From Astropecten irregularis (taxonomy: Eukaryota > Echinodermata > Asteroidea > Paxillosida > Astropectinidae): a DNA stretch of 64,000 bases. The notes beneath the pieces are model-generated. The model worked only from the letters and a program-made list of their open reading frames with translations, ran no database searches and had not been told where the DNA came from. This document shows positions 63,669 to 64,000 of this stretch, in pieces. Made by a program: the position numbers and the translations under genes. The stretch's first letter is position 1; every line of letters starts with the position of its first letter. Location of the stretch: contig OZ020248.1 of NCBI GenBank assembly GCA_963971285.1, positions 26,215,764 through 26,279,763 on the forward strand, written 5' to 3'.

Positions 63669-64000
63669 CTGTTCAGATTGAATACAATTACTCATCAGAA
63701 AGATGACAGAACAAACATCTGTACGTGGCTTTATTAAAACAAATAACCGCCAGGGAAACATTCGTAAATCATTAATTTATGAAATTAATAACATTCACAA
63801 ATTCAAGCTGAAATTCAAGAAAATCAATTCTCATTATTTAATTCGGGTTCGGGCTAGTGCTGTGCATTAAAAACGGATTTCCGGGCTACCGCTTTGGACT
63901 TAGCCATCCGGTTTCAAAATTGAAAAAAAAACTGTATAACGAAACCAAATTTTTTAAAAGTAGACTAACGTTTGCCTAATGAATAAACAACCCCAAAAGT
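63669..64000 (-). other. Upstream intron of the MPRIP-like gene (partial)
   Basis: AT-rich sequence upstream of the PH1 exon acceptor. I see no exon for the beginning of PH1 and no repeat. Confidence 0.55.

Overview
This is animal nuclear DNA: long introns, GT-AG splice sites, tRNA-derived SINEs, LINE fragments and very many small foldback DNA transposons. AT-rich sequence, frequent ACATGTAC-type motifs and this repeat mixture suggest an invertebrate deuterostome, most plausibly an echinoderm. That placement is inference; the sequence alone does not prove it.

Two genes are present, both on the minus strand. At 1611-1972 lies the first coding exon of a FoxK forkhead factor: the N-terminus and most of its FHA domain. 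The rest of that gene lies to the left of the window. From 63668 down to 7958 lies almost all of a gene for a myosin phosphatase Rho-interacting protein (MPRIP/p116RIP, TRIOBP and insect outspread family). I traced 18 coding exons whose phases join without a break into 2,927 residues: the C-terminal half of the first PH domain, a Ser-rich linker, a complete second PH domain split over four exons, a basic Ser-rich region, one giant 4,977-bp coiled-coil exon, and the conserved C-terminal coiled coil. The 5' end, with the start of PH1, lies beyond base 64000. Known members bind F-actin, RhoA and the myosin phosphatase targeting subunit; the same scaffold role is inferred here.

Layout: 1-1610 FoxK intron; 2073-7957 intergenic DNA with SINEs and foldbacks; 7958-16347 seven small C-terminal exons; 16348-22684 large intron; 22685-27661 giant exon; 28589-36435 seven exons covering the Ser-rich region, PH2 and part of the linker; 36436-45246 large intron; 45247-47000 two linker exons; 47001-63516 two large introns around the exon that ends PH1; 63517-63668 PH1 exon.

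The introns carry at least a dozen small inverted-repeat families. Several share a near-identical GGGGCCAATTTCA-like terminus. Also present are two LINE families, several tRNA-SINEs and two unrelated 58-bp tandem arrays. One array is an amplification of an exon-intron boundary of the MPRIP gene, started next to a foldback-element terminus. I found no CRISPR array, prokaryotic operon or new enzymatic system. The points of interest are gene architecture and repeat biology.
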